Positions 51,089 through 61,330 of a DNA stretch of 64,000 nucleotides are shown here, piece by piece (the stretch's first letter is position 1; each line of letters opens with the position of its first letter). The DNA comes from Reticulitermes speratus (Eukaryota > Arthropoda > Insecta > Blattodea > Rhinotermitidae). Both the position numbers and the translations under genes were made by a program. Location of the stretch: NCBI GenBank assembly GCA_021186555.1, contig JAJKFL010000010.1, positions 2,695,487 to 2,759,486 of the forward strand, written 5' to 3'. Under the pieces are notes generated by a model, which made no database searches, was not told the DNA's origin, and saw only the letters and a program-made list of their open reading frames with translations.

Positions 51089-52090
51089 ATGGCGACAAAA
51101 ATGGAAGAAGATTTGTTGAAAGAACAAATTGAACAGATGCAGACTGAGTTAAGAAATTTGAGGGTACAGGTTAGTGCACCGGTTCCCCAACAGACCAAGG
51201 ATTTGTCTTTAGTTGGCTTAATACCAAAGTGGTCAGGGTCTGATAAATCAGTGAGTGCAAAAGATTTTTTCGATACAGTAGAATCTACTGCCGGGATTGG
51301 AAATTGGAGTGACTCTGACAAGATCAGGATCACAGTGCTGAAACTTACAGATGTGGCCAAAGCATTTTATTGTAGTTCAAGGGTATTACAAAATGTAAAT
51401 GTTACATGGGATGCTTTTAAGGCAACCTTTATGCATCGCTTCAGAGATGTTAGACCTCCTCAGTTCCATTATGTGCAGCTGCAGTCAGCTAGGCAACATA
51501 GAGATGAATCGCCGCAGGATTTCGCAGACAGGGTTCGTGCGTTGGCGATGAAGACAGTCCCAAGAGTTGATGATCCTCAGTTACAGAGCTTTCATTACGG
51601 TCAAGCCGACAGAATGATACTGTCCACGTTTATTGCGGGTTTGATAGGTAACCCAGGGCAGCAGGTTCGGTTTAGGATGCCGAAAAGTGTAGATGAAGCT
51701 GTGCAGATAGCTGTTACAGTATATGAGGCTGAAAAGCAGGAGAGAAGGAATCAGGCGTTCTTCTCTAACATGAATAGTGATATTCGAGATCGAGACTTTG
51801 TTAAACCCTCAGTTGGTCAAAGCTCAATCCGAGATAAGAGGCAAGTTAGTACAGGGACAGCTGTAGTCGATAGACATAGGTCTGGAAAAGACATACAGTG
51901 TTATAATTGTGGAAAGTTTGGACATTTTGCCAGACACTGTTTCAGAAATAAGAAGTTTTCTGATAGGAAGCAAGATAGGGGACAGAATAGTAGGACAAAC
52001 ATGCAGTCTAGTTCACAACAACCTGCTAGAACTAATTCTCAGAAAGACGAAGTGCGTTGGAGCACCCATTTTCAGGAAAACTGGAACTAG
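51089..52090 (+). CDS. gag: Gag polyprotein of the gypsy element
   Basis: 333 codons. The N-terminus (EEDLLKEQIEQMQTELRNL) is a short coiled coil, followed by a retrotransposon-Gag capsid-like domain (WDAFKATFMHRF, about residues 100-220). A single CCHC zinc knuckle, CYNCGKFGHFARHC, sits at about residues 271-284 for RNA binding. The C-terminus is Ser/Gln/Arg-rich. ATG at 51089 is 176 nt after the LTR and is the first long-frame start. The frame overlaps pol by about 55 nt. Confidence 0.94.
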   Translation: MATKMEEDLLKEQIEQMQTELRNLRVQVSAPVPQQTKDLSLVGLIPKWSGSDKSVSAKDFFDTVESTAGIGNWSDSDKIRITVLKLTDVAKAFYCSSRVLQNVNVTWDAFKATFMHRFRDVRPPQFHYVQLQSARQHRDESPQDFADRVRALAMKTVPRVDDPQLQSFHYGQADRMILSTFIAGLIGNPGQQVRFRMPKSVDEAVQIAVTVYEAEKQERRNQAFFSNMNSDIRDRDFVKPSVGQSSIRDKRQVSTGTAVVDRHRSGKDIQCYNCGKFGHFARHCFRNKKFSDRKQDRGQNSRTNMQSSSQQPARTNSQKDEVRWSTHFQENWN

Positions 52091-55000
52091 ATGGAAGGAA
52101 GGACAGCGACTCCCATCTTCAGTTTTCTAGCAATGCTGTCACAGAACAACTGACAATTCCCATTTTGATGGATCAGGACACTCCCATTGTCTCAGTACAA
52201 ATTGAAGGTGTCAATAGAATCCTAGTGATTGATTCAGGGTCAAGTTGTTGTATTTTGCAACCTAATGTGTCGAAGGCACCTGTAGAGTGCACGTCTCTCA
52301 CTCCTTTCGGTGTGACAGGACATAATTTGGCAGTTCAGGGAGAGCAAAATGTATCTTTTCTGATGGGTGGTGTAATTTTCAGACAAACCTTCGTAGTAAG
52401 CCAATTACCTACTAAGGCTGCAGGAATAATAGGTGTAAATTTTCTCACTCCTAAACAGGCAGTGTTGGATCTAGCAAAGAGTAAGTTGTCATTGTTTAGA
52501 GGTCCTAGTTTAGGGTTAATAGTTAGTGGTGATGTAAAACAGAAGTCAGGGCTAGTTCCCCATGTTTTCACATCAAGAGTAAAGTCCCAACATAGTGAGG
52601 TTAAGCAAGTAAAACCTTGCAAAGGTAAAGAAGTATCTATACAGTTGGAAGAATCAGAGCCGTGGTCAGTGGTGTGTAAACGCACGGTAGTATTGAAACC
52701 AAGAGCTAAACATGTGGTGCAGGGAAAAGTTATAGGAGAGAGAGTAAGGAGTTCACCCAGTTTAGTGTGTGTGGAGCCAGCTCTTGTGCCCATACAAGGT
52801 ATTAGTGTAGCTCGTGTTTTGTCGTACACCAGTTCAGCTGGAAGACAACCACAGCAGAAGGGTAGTGGGTTTCGAAAACAGAACTACTTGGTAGGTTCAT
52901 CTGATAATTCTCAGAATCATGTGCAAGTTGAGAAAAGTTTGCCAGTGAAGAGTCCATGTGATACAGTGATTCTCATGGTGGTTAATTTTAGTGAAGAAGA
53001 GTTAACAGTGCCTAAAGGAACAGTGTTAGGTATAGCTCAAGAGATTGCAGAAAGTTTAGTTGTACCCATAGATGAGGGTGTAAGCGCAGAAAAGAATGCA
53101 AAGTCAGTGTTGTTTTCTGAAACAAGTCTGAAGGTGAATAGGAAATTTAAAGAATACCTAGATACCAAGCTAGCTCATTTGTCTAGGATGGAGAGGAAGA
53201 TCATAGAGCCAGTGTTATGGGAATATGCTGATTTATTCCATGACGACGAGGACAATGATTTTAAAAGTACGAATGTGATAGAACATAGAATAGTGACGGG
53301 TGATGCTACTCCAATAAGGAAACATCCCTATCATATTCCATTTGCACTTAGAGATGAAGTAGACAGACAGGTTAGGACAATGCTAGATAAGGGAGTGATA
53401 AGACCAAGTAATTCCCCTTGGCAATCCCCTGTGATTTTAGTCCCTAAGAAATCAGAAACAGGTTTACCTAAGTACAGGTTTTGTGTTGATTACAGAGCAT
53501 TGAATGCTGTCACTAAGTTTGACAGTTATCCTTTGCCAAGATTTGAAGACACAGTATCCACGTTAGCAGGATCTAAGTGGTTTAGCAAGCTGGATTTATA
53601 CCAAGGCTTTTGGCAGGTCAATATTTGTGAAGAACACAGGGAAAAATCTGCTTTTTCTGTACCGAGTGGATTTTATGAGTTTAATAGGTTACCTTATGGG
53701 ATGGCAAACAGTCCTGCTAGTTTTCAGAGACTAATGGATGTAGTGTTGAGGAATTTAGTAGGGAAAGAAGCTTGGGTTTTTATGGATGATGTAGTGATTT
53801 ATTCGGATTCTTTGGAAGAACATGCAAAAAGACTAGCTCATGTATTTGATAGTTTTAAGAGAGCCAATCTTCAGTTGCAGCCAGAAAAGTGTGATTTTGC
53901 TAAGACCAAAATTACTTATCTGGGCTATGTTTTGTCACAGAGTGGAATTGAAGCTTCTGAAGATAAGGTCAGGGCTATCCAACAATATCCAACCCCACAG
54001 TCAGTTAAAGATGTCAGAGCTTTTCTGGGTTTGTGTTCGTTTTATAGACGGTTGGTGCCACATTTTGCAGACATTGCAAAACCATTGACCCAGTTAACTA
54101 AGAAAGATCTTAAGTGGCAGTGGACACAAGATTGTCAGAATGCGTTTGAAGATTTGAAGAATAAATTGAGTAACCCGCCAATTTTAGCTTTCCCAGATCT
54201 TAAGTTACCTTTTATTTTGGCAACAGATGCATCACAGGTAGGATTAGGAGCAGTATTATCTCAGGTTCAAGGTGGAGCAGAACGGCCGGTAGCTTATGCC
54301 AGTAGACAGCTTAACAAAGCTGAAAGGTCATATTCAGCATCTGAACTTGAGGCATTGGCAGTTGTTTGGGCTACTAAATATTTTAGATGCTATCTTTACG
54401 GAAAGAAATTTCTAGTGAGAACAGATCATGCAGCATTGAAATTTATTCATAAATTTGCTGATAATAATGCAAGGTTGAATAGATGGAGTTTAAGGTTAGG
54501 TGAGTTTGATTTTGACATAGAGCATGTGCCAGGTTCAAGGATGGGGCATGTGGATGCTCTGAGCAGGCATGTAGCTCTAGTGAGCAAGGAAACCCCCCTA
54601 ACTAGAGAGAAGTTTTTAGAAGAGCAGTTGAAAGATAGTTTCTGTAATGCTCAAAGAGTTAAATGGAGTACCAGAAATAGTGAATTTTTCTGTGATAAAG
54701 ATGGAGTATTATACAGAAGGAATACAGGGAAGGACAACCAATTAGTGGTTCCAAAGACTATGATCACAGATGTAATTCGTATGAATCACGATCCAGTGTA
54801 TGCTTCTCATCCAGGTAATAAGAGATGTTATGATTTGATTTCTCTTAAGTTTTGGTGGCCTAAGATGAGGTTTATGATAGAAGATTATGTGAGAAAGTGT
54901 GATAAGTGTCAGAAAAGGAAAGGGCACCAGTTTCGTGCACCATTAGGTGAGCTACCAGAACCAACAGAACCTTTCCAAGTGACTAGTATGGACCTAACAG

Positions 55001-56187
55001 GACCGTATAGTCAGACTCCACGTAAGAACAAATATTTGTTAACATTTATAGATAATTTTTCAAGGTATCCTGAAGCCTTTCCTATACCCGATATTTCTGC
55101 TGAGACATGTGCAAGGGTATATGCTACTCAGATAATTGCTAGACATGGGTCAGGATCAGTCTTGATTACAGATCAAGGTAGACAATTTACTTCTAATTTT
55201 TTTAAAGAGACCTGTAGAATTTTGAATGTAAAGAAAGTACAGACAAGTCCATATCATGCACAGTGCAATGGTCTAGTCGAACGACTTCATAAGACTTTAC
55301 ATGATGCTTTAGCACATTATGTTGATTCATCTGGTACAAATTGGGATTTAGCAGTACCATTTTTCTTAATGGCTTATAGAGCAACCCCACAGACAACTAC
55401 AAAATACAGTCCATTTTATTTGATTCATGGGCGTGAAATGAATTTACCTACAATGGATAACCTGAAGGCTAAGATTTCAGTGAATGTTCAGGATGTAGAT
55501 TTGAGACAGAGGTTGGAAAATTTGAAGTCAAATTTGTCCAGAGCTTATAAGGTTGTTCGAGGAAACAATAGAACAGCTCATCAGAAGAACAAAAGTTACT
55601 ATGATAAGAAGGCAAAATTAAGGACTTTTGAGGTTGATGACAAAGTCTACTTATTTTGTCCAGCCAAGAAATCAGGTGTATGCAATAAGTTTAGATGTGT
55701 ATGGAAGGGTCCATACATAGTGAAAAAGAAATTATCTGATTTAAATTATCAAATTGTTGACTCACAAGGGAAAGAGTTAATTGTGAATGTTAACCGTTTA
55801 AAGAGGTCATACGAGCAAAGTCCTATGGAAGTTAGGAAGAGAAAGAGTTTTAATAGGAAGGTGAGACCTACTGATGGTGGTGGTCAGGAAGAGGAAGTTA
55901 TGATTAGGTCACAGCCTATTCCTTGTAGTTTACCCACTGACAACTTATATGAAGTGGTTCAGGAAGGAAATGAAACCATGGAGTTTGATGTAGAGGATTC
56001 TCCTGCAGGTAGAAGTGATTCTAACGGTAGAGGCCGTGATTCAATTAGGATGGATCCAGATTATATACCCTCTGATTCACCAAGGTCTAAGAGAGAGTTA
56101 GGTACCAGTCAGTATTCACCTCCAATGACTAGAAGTAGAGCCAGGTTACAGTTTAGAGATGACATGCAAATTGTATATTCAAATTAG
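52057..56187 (+). CDS. pol: Pol polyprotein (protease, RT, RNase H, integrase)
   Basis: About 1376 codons in the -1 frame relative to gag. The coordinate is the first downstream non-ATG start-like codon; expression probably needs frameshifting. Domains in order: retropepsin with VIDSGSS (residue ~59) and GIIGVNFL; RT with FCVDYRALNA, LDLYQGFWQV and catalytic FMDD (~575); RNase H with ATDAS (~722) and RTDHAAL; integrase with an HHCC finger (H ~910, CDKC ~947), D-D-35-E core (MDLTG, TDQGRQF, NGLVER) and a GPY/F-type C-terminal module (GPYIVKKKL). No stop or missing catalytic residue was seen. Confidence 0.95.
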   Translation: MEHPFSGKLELDGRKDSDSHLQFSSNAVTEQLTIPILMDQDTPIVSVQIEGVNRILVIDSGSSCCILQPNVSKAPVECTSLTPFGVTGHNLAVQGEQNVSFLMGGVIFRQTFVVSQLPTKAAGIIGVNFLTPKQAVLDLAKSKLSLFRGPSLGLIVSGDVKQKSGLVPHVFTSRVKSQHSEVKQVKPCKGKEVSIQLEESEPWSVVCKRTVVLKPRAKHVVQGKVIGERVRSSPSLVCVEPALVPIQGISVARVLSYTSSAGRQPQQKGSGFRKQNYLVGSSDNSQNHVQVEKSLPVKSPCDTVILMVVNFSEEELTVPKGTVLGIAQEIAESLVVPIDEGVSAEKNAKSVLFSETSLKVNRKFKEYLDTKLAHLSRMERKIIEPVLWEYADLFHDDEDNDFKSTNVIEHRIVTGDATPIRKHPYHIPFALRDEVDRQVRTMLDKGVIRPSNSPWQSPVILVPKKSETGLPKYRFCVDYRALNAVTKFDSYPLPRFEDTVSTLAGSKWFSKLDLYQGFWQVNICEEHREKSAFSVPSGFYEFNRLPYGMANSPASFQRLMDVVLRNLVGKEAWVFMDDVVIYSDSLEEHAKRLAHVFDSFKRANLQLQPEKCDFAKTKITYLGYVLSQSGIEASEDKVRAIQQYPTPQSVKDVRAFLGLCSFYRRLVPHFADIAKPLTQLTKKDLKWQWTQDCQNAFEDLKNKLSNPPILAFPDLKLPFILATDASQVGLGAVLSQVQGGAERPVAYASRQLNKAERSYSASELEALAVVWATKYFRCYLYGKKFLVRTDHAALKFIHKFADNNARLNRWSLRLGEFDFDIEHVPGSRMGHVDALSRHVALVSKETPLTREKFLEEQLKDSFCNAQRVKWSTRNSEFFCDKDGVLYRRNTGKDNQLVVPKTMITDVIRMNHDPVYASHPGNKRCYDLISLKFWWPKMRFMIEDYVRKCDKCQKRKGHQFRAPLGELPEPTEPFQVTSMDLTGPYSQTPRKNKYLLTFIDNFSRYPEAFPIPDISAETCARVYATQIIARHGSGSVLITDQGRQFTSNFFKETCRILNVKKVQTSPYHAQCNGLVERLHKTLHDALAHYVDSSGTNWDLAVPFFLMAYRATPQTTTKYSPFYLIHGREMNLPTMDNLKAKISVNVQDVDLRQRLENLKSNLSRAYKVVRGNNRTAHQKNKSYYDKKAKLRTFEVDDKVYLFCPAKKSGVCNKFRCVWKGPYIVKKKLSDLNYQIVDSQGKELIVNVNRLKRSYEQSPMEVRKRKSFNRKVRPTDGGGQEEEVMIRSQPIPCSLPTDNLYEVVQEGNETMEFDVEDSPAGRSDSNGRGRDSIRMDPDYIPSDSPRSKRELGTSQYSPPMTRSRARLQFRDDMQIVYSN
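52075..52081 (+). promoter_or_regulatory. Candidate -1 ribosomal frameshift site
   Basis: GGAAAAC read G GAA AAC in the gag frame, nine bases before the gag stop (52088-52090) and inside the gag/pol overlap (pol open from about 52035). A -1 slip here continues GKLELDG in pol. It resembles known XXXAAAC-type sites but has GGA as the first triplet. Confidence 0.5.
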
Positions 56188-57908
56188 ATCAGTTAATGGG
56201 ATTTTGATTGTTAAAATGAAACTTATTGGAACCTGATATACAATGTACAATCCATTTAACAGTAATAGTTATGAGAAACATTGATTAAGATATAAAGAGA
56301 AAGAGAGGGAAGAGATTGTATATATAAGTTTAAAAGTAGTATTTTGAATGTAATGTTACTAGAGTATGTGAGAGTGAATTTGTCATGGATTAAAAGGAGA
56401 TGAAAAAAAAAAACTGATTGCTATGAAATAGAACTGATGTGTTAAACTAATGAAGGAATGTGAAGCGAAATATGTAAAGGATAATACAAGCAGTTGAGTC
56501 TAGTTAGGAAAGATGATTTTGGAAATAGATTTAGGGTTGTAATATTTCCCAGAAAAAAAAACGAACTGCTAGCTTCAAGTATACAAGGAGCACAGTTACT
56601 TGTAAAATCTTCGTGTGTGCAGTAAGACTCTGTTCGGCCAGATCGCATATGAAATGTCCCAGTAACAGTAAAGTTGTTCCAGAATAGTTAAGGTGGTCGC
56701 AGCTTCTCTTCAGTGAAGACAGCTGAGATGCAACAGCCAGGTGGATGCTCGCGAGTTGCAGCAAATCAGCCAGATTTCGACGAAAGTCTACAAAATGGAA
56801 ATTATAGTTAATTTCAGTTACAAGATATATCCAGTGATTCTACATGTTAAAGACGCAAAGTATCTATATAAGGTTCATATATTCACTTATTCAAATAGAC
56901 AGTGATGTGAAAAGGTAGTTACCTTTTGTTAACGACGTGTTAATATACCCAGTGGTGCGTATTCCTTCGTACGAACATCGAACTGTTCCAGTACGTGACG
57001 TCATAGCAACAGCTGTGTAGTGGCAACGGACGCTTCCAGTCCTGCCTACGAGAGACAAAGACAGACGTATACTCATACCCATTCCAGTTCATTCCTATGG
57101 AACTGTAATATCATTTTACAGTAGATTACCTATGGAAGTAACCACTTTCCAAGGAATTATTTTCCCACATTCCAGTTATTTTTTTTGTTGTTACCTTTAT
57201 TATGGAATTTTCTTCACGAATAAAACGTTCCTTGAATACATTCCCTTTACAAGCTACGAGAATTAAACATTCAATTGTGATTAATAATGAATGAAAGGAG
57301 TTTTACTCACCGTTTCAAGTTGAAGGGTTGAACATTTTCGACGGATTTCAGTTGAATAAGCGAAGTGAAGTTACCTTCTTGGAGCCGTGATGAACGAGCT
57401 TCACTTGTGTTTTTTTTTTGCGTTTATTTTTATAAATATATACTACGAACTTTGAATAGAAAACTGGAGAATAATGAACTATGCACTTTGTAGAAGTTTT
57501 ATAACTTTTATTTTTTTGAATATAACACTTCGATGGCTCAGATTTAGGGAGATTCACAGATAACACGCCGATGTACAACTCCATGTGGAAGCCGCAACGC
57601 TTGGAGTGACAGAGACAGCAGCAAACAGTCTAATACAGGAAGTACACTGCAGCAAAGACTTATCGGAAAGAGCGCCAGAATTCAAATTCAAATGTAATAA
57701 GGACAATATTAGAGAGAATGGTGGTGTGATTGATTTAGTGAAGTTTAGACCATAACCTTTGTTTTATTATGGAATAATTCCTTCTTGTTCATTTGTAATG
57801 TTTTAACACATGTACCATGTCTTTTGGGTTTTGTAAGAGATTCTTGTTTTTTTGTAATCTTGTTTCAGTCCAGTAAGGTAAGTGACTGTGACAGGGACGT
57901 CACAGGCT
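56188..57908 (+). other. 3' non-coding region of the gypsy element
   Basis: 1.7 kb between pol and the polypurine tract without a plus-strand frame of env size. Function unknown. Confidence 0.7.
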
Positions 57909-57921
57909 GAGGAGGGGGAAA
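57909..57921 (+). other. Polypurine tract
   Basis: GAGGAGGGGGAAA ends one base before the right LTR, the expected place for plus-strand DNA priming. Confidence 0.88.
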
Positions 57922-57922
57922 T

Positions 57923-58958
57923 TGTAGTGGATAAGTAGTTAGACAATGGAATTTCCATGGGTTAGTTTTTTTCTCTGTATTTTAATTTCAGAGCTTTGTG
58001 TGTGTGGGTTTTTTTTCATCCCTCTACCCTCAGCATTCTGTTCGTAAAGCAGTGCTTTGTCTAGTGAAATGATGCAGGGGTTTGGCGATAGCCAATCGCG
58101 TTAAAGAATTTATGTAAACATTTTTGGTCAGCGATCTAGGGAGTAGTCGCTGGTCTGTTCACTTGTCTGGAACCCTCTTAGTAGGAAGGACGTAGTCACG
58201 GCTTGACAAATTTTGGAAGACAAAGGGGACAAAGAAACTAAGGAACTGCGAACAAAAATTAAATACTGGAGGTAAGCGGTTGTTAATTGGGAAATAATAC
58301 AGTAAATTACTATGAAGTAAAATTAAAGTATTAAATTTGTTTAGTTTTCTGCATTTAGGACGAGTAATTTACTTAACCGCCTGTATTATTCTACGAGAGA
58401 AGCATTGTTTTACTGTAATTATTTAGTTGTAGTAGTTTAGATTTGTGTTTTTTGAAAGAATTAATTTTAAACAGTAGTTTCGGTTCTAAAAGATTTTTTG
58501 TTACGTTTTATTAGTTAGCCAAATTATTATATTAACACCAAAGTGTTGTATGACTACTTTCATATATATTTTAGTGAATTTTAGAATATATTTAATACTA
58601 ATTAATTGCAGTTAATTCATTACGCAAATCACAAGTGTTGAGTGAGTGAAATAAGAAAGCAAACATTCTTTGTTCTCGTGGAAAGAGTGTAAAGAGAGTT
58701 AGACAAAGACGACCACACCCTCACGAAGCCGACCGAACCAAACCCACCCGAAGAAAGCCGAACAGACTCCCCCTTCCTTTCGCATCTCTCCTTACCCCAC
58801 TCCTACGAAGATAGGCAACCCGCCTCTGGCTACGCCAACAGCTGATCACTGTGTGCGCCCAGACTACGCAGATAGATATAGGACGCGCACTGATAACTTG
58901 TTGATCCTTTTGCTGTTGAGCGCTCTTTCATATATGGTGGCAGCGAATTACCAGTACA
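57923..58958 (+). repeat. Right LTR
   Basis: Same sequence as 49876-50913 apart from two 1-base T-run differences; ends TTACCAGTACA. Confidence 0.95.
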
Positions 58959-58962
58959 ATAT

Positions 58963-59445
58963 CTTCATAGCTTTTTGCACTTACGATGTCATAGGAAGGA
59001 CAACGCCAAGGGCAACAGGAGAGGAATGCTGTAGATTCGTGTGAAATCATATCGCGTGGCATCACTAAGAACTCGCTTTGTGTTCTGCCATGCTGTAACC
59101 GTTTTCCCCGCTCTACACTACGTCATTATTTCGACTAATGATGATTTGCTGTAATACTCGTAGTTAATAGGTCTATATCAATTGTGTCGTCAGTAAATCA
59201 TTATTGTTAATAAAGGAATCAGTGGAAATTGAGGCTGTGTACTGTACAGGCTGATTCGCGGAAGCTATTATCCATGGCTTTATGTTGTACGACATCGAAA
59301 GACCCGAACAGCTGCCTAACATAGAGCGTTCTAGGCTGTTAGACTGTCACATTTCGGATAACGCATTATAATGGTAAAACACCGGGACAAGCTTTCACAA
59401 GTGATATTTTCCTCTCCTTTAAGTGAAGCCATGATGAGGTTTGGG
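58963..59445. other. Region without recognised feature
   Basis: Flank of the gypsy insertion. Nothing coding recognised. Confidence 0.4.
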
Positions 59446-59449
59446 GCAC

Positions 59450-59712
59450 GCGGTGGCGCAGTTGGTTGAGGTGTCGTTGGAATTTTTCATTGACATAATT
59501 CTTCCGGCCGCACTATGGCCCTGAGGTCGACTCAGCCTCTAACAGAAATGAGTACCAGGAATATTTCCTAGGGGATAAAGGCGGCCGGTGCGTAGGGCTG
59601 ACAGCCTTACCATCTTCATGTTCTGATTGTCTAAAATCTGGGCGCCTCAACCTCTTGGAATCCTCAGGGCCTCTCCAGGCCTGTACAGGGATTGACTTTA
59701 CCTAATTTTTAC
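59450..59712 (+). mobile_element. Repeat family E, fuller copy (SINE-like)
   Basis: Head GCACGCGGTGGCGCAGTTGG with TTGAGGTGTCG resembles a pol III A box. The body has AAAGGCGGCCGGTGCGTAGG and CAGGGCCTCTCCAGGCCTGT shared with 7690-7812. Confidence 0.6.
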
Positions 59713-60053
59713 CATGATGAGGTTTGTCACAAGGAAGGAACATAAATGTGTGTAGAATTTTCAAGGGACAGGGGTACACAAATCCCGGGGGCCAGGTCGC
59801 CGTGGCGACTAAATTTTGTACAGTGGCGCCTAATATTTGTGGGTCCTCAGTATAGGACTTGCTTCACCTGTCCCTTCCGTCGGCTAAGATTTTTAGATGG
59901 CTTTTAGACTTCTGTAAAACTTGTGTAATCCTGCGTTAAGAGAGTATTATTAGTACGTAGCATTACATTGAACGGAGCATAGACAATGTTTTTCACCAAC
60001 TAAATGCACTTGTTATAAAGACACTAAAATATTCTAAAACTGTTTTATAAAAA

Positions 60054-60098
60054 GCCCCGATATGTTTCGGCTCATTAATGAGCCATCCTCAGGGGGTC
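60054..60098 (-). ncRNA. Hammerhead-ribozyme-like motif, mutated
   Basis: Minus strand: GACCCC, CTGAGGA, T plus GGCTCATTAATGAGCC, GAAAC, AT, ATC, GGGGC. The stem III GT has become AT, which removes one of its two pairs. Confidence 0.5.
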
Positions 60099-60205
60099 AC
60101 AACTCTCTGTTCTCAAAACACGTACATATGTTAATCCTCTGTAGAGGTACATGGTCAGAGGATAGAGGATTAACATATGTACGTGTTTTGAGAACAGACA
60201 GTTGT

Positions 60206-60250
60206 GACCCCCTGAGGATGGCTCATTAATGAGCCGAAACATGTCGGGGC
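60206..60250 (+). ncRNA. Hammerhead-ribozyme-like motif (mirror arm)
   Basis: GACCCC, CTGAGGA, T plus GGCTCATTAATGAGCC, GAAAC, AT, GTC, GGGGC. CCCC/GGGG gives stem I; the core is complete. Confidence 0.68.
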
Positions 60251-60613
60251 TTTTTATCAAACAGTTTTAGAATATTTTAGTGTTTTTATAACAAGTGCAT
60301 TTAGTTGGTGAAAAACATTGTCTATACTCGAAAAATGCACGGTGAAAATAGAATAAAATTCAACGGAGTGTTTCTTGTGATTCCTTTTTCCGCTGCTGAA
60401 CTGTTGTGTCACGTTTTGAAAAAATGTTTTGCTCGATTTGAGAGTCTCACAGCGGTATTGATAAATGATGAGACTTGGGATTTAAGCCTTGCCGATTGGT
60501 AAATAGTTACCGACGTTTCCGAACTAGCTTAGTGCCTCCATATTAAGGGTCAAGCAGTCTAACACGAGTATGAACTCACACTGCTACGTGGCAATGTAAA
60601 CCCGAAAATTTTT

Positions 60614-60651
60614 TCCCTGAAGATGATTATTGATAATCGAAACATGTAGGA
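60614..60651 (+). ncRNA. Hammerhead-ribozyme-like motif, compact
   Basis: TCC, CTGAAGA, T plus GATTATTGATAATC, GAAAC, AT, GTA, GGA. The core is intact with short stems I and II. No inverted partner is nearby. Confidence 0.55.
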
Positions 60652-60669
60652 GCGTGAATATATAACAAA

Positions 60670-61055
60670 AACTAATTTGGGTGTCAAAATGTTGCATTTA
60701 CGTCTACTGATTAAGGGGAGCTATTGTATTACCAATCTTTCCGTCATAAGCAGAGAAGTGTTTGGCTTCTAAATTACGCTCATTGGCAGCATCCATCCTG
60801 ATATGTATAGTATATTCTTGTTTACAAGTGTGTTTGTTGTTCATATAGGCCTAACGTCGCAAATAGCTGCATGCCGAACACTAATCTACACTGTTCGTTT
60901 TTCACATTACTGTCAATTCTATGCATCGTCGCAAACATTTCTTGGAACTGGCGTCTTTTGAAGCTTACGTAGTATATTGTTTGATAAAAAAATAAAGAAT
61001 ATAAAGCAAAGCAGTCCAAATACACGCACATATATATATATATATTTAAGAGGAA
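60670..61055. other. Region without recognised feature
   Basis: AT-rich, with a TATATA run at 61031-61045. Nothing else. Confidence 0.4.
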
Positions 61056-61059
61056 TATT

Positions 61060-61330
61060 CTACATACAATAAAAATAAGAAAGGCTAACTGGCTTGGTCA
61101 CATCTTGCTTAGAAAGTGCCATCTGAAACACGTGATTGAAGGAAAGTTAGAGGGAAGGATAGAAGTGACGGGACGACGAGGAAGAAAACGTTAGCAGCTA
61201 CTAGGATGACCTTAAGGAAAAGAAAAGATACTGGAAATTTAAAGAGGAAGCACTAGATCGCACCCTGTGGAGAACTGCCTTTGGAAGAGGCTACGGACCT
61301 GTCCTAAGACAGGCTACAGAATGAATGTAT
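61060..61330 (+). mobile_element. RTE-like LINE 3' end, fragment
   Basis: TACAATAAAAATAAGAAAGG, CTAACTGGCTTGGTCACATC and GAAGAGGCTACGGACCTGTC correspond to the 3048 and 43562 copies; several stops and indels. It ends GAATGAATG. Confidence 0.82.

Larger units (their letters stand above)
49876..58958 (+). mobile_element. Ty3/gypsy LTR retrotransposon, complete and young
   Basis: The 9.08-kb element has 1038- and 1036-bp LTRs that differ, by eye, only in the length of two T runs. ATAT is present directly outside both ends (49872-49875, 58959-58962), a 4-bp target duplication as made by gypsy integrases. Order: LTR, primer site, gag, protease-RT-RNase H-integrase, 1.7 kb non-coding, polypurine tract, LTR. 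Both frames are intact and no env-like frame exists. Insertion is recent and the copy could be autonomous. Confidence 0.96.
59978..60361 (+). mobile_element. Penelope-like snapback element, sister of the 35-kb copy
   Basis: Palindromic arms AGACAATGTTTTTCACCAAC to its complement at 60305-60324, then ATGCACGGTGAAAATAGAAT at 60335. AACGGAG flanks it at 59971-59977 and 60362-60368. The centre differs slightly from the 35175-35557 copy. Confidence 0.8.

Noticed and set aside
52335-52829. Minus-strand frame of 164 codons inside pol
   Set aside because: Shadow of the pol coding frame; no domain.
56188-57908. env gene of the gypsy element
   Set aside because: No plus-strand frame of suitable length, no signal peptide or membrane segment.
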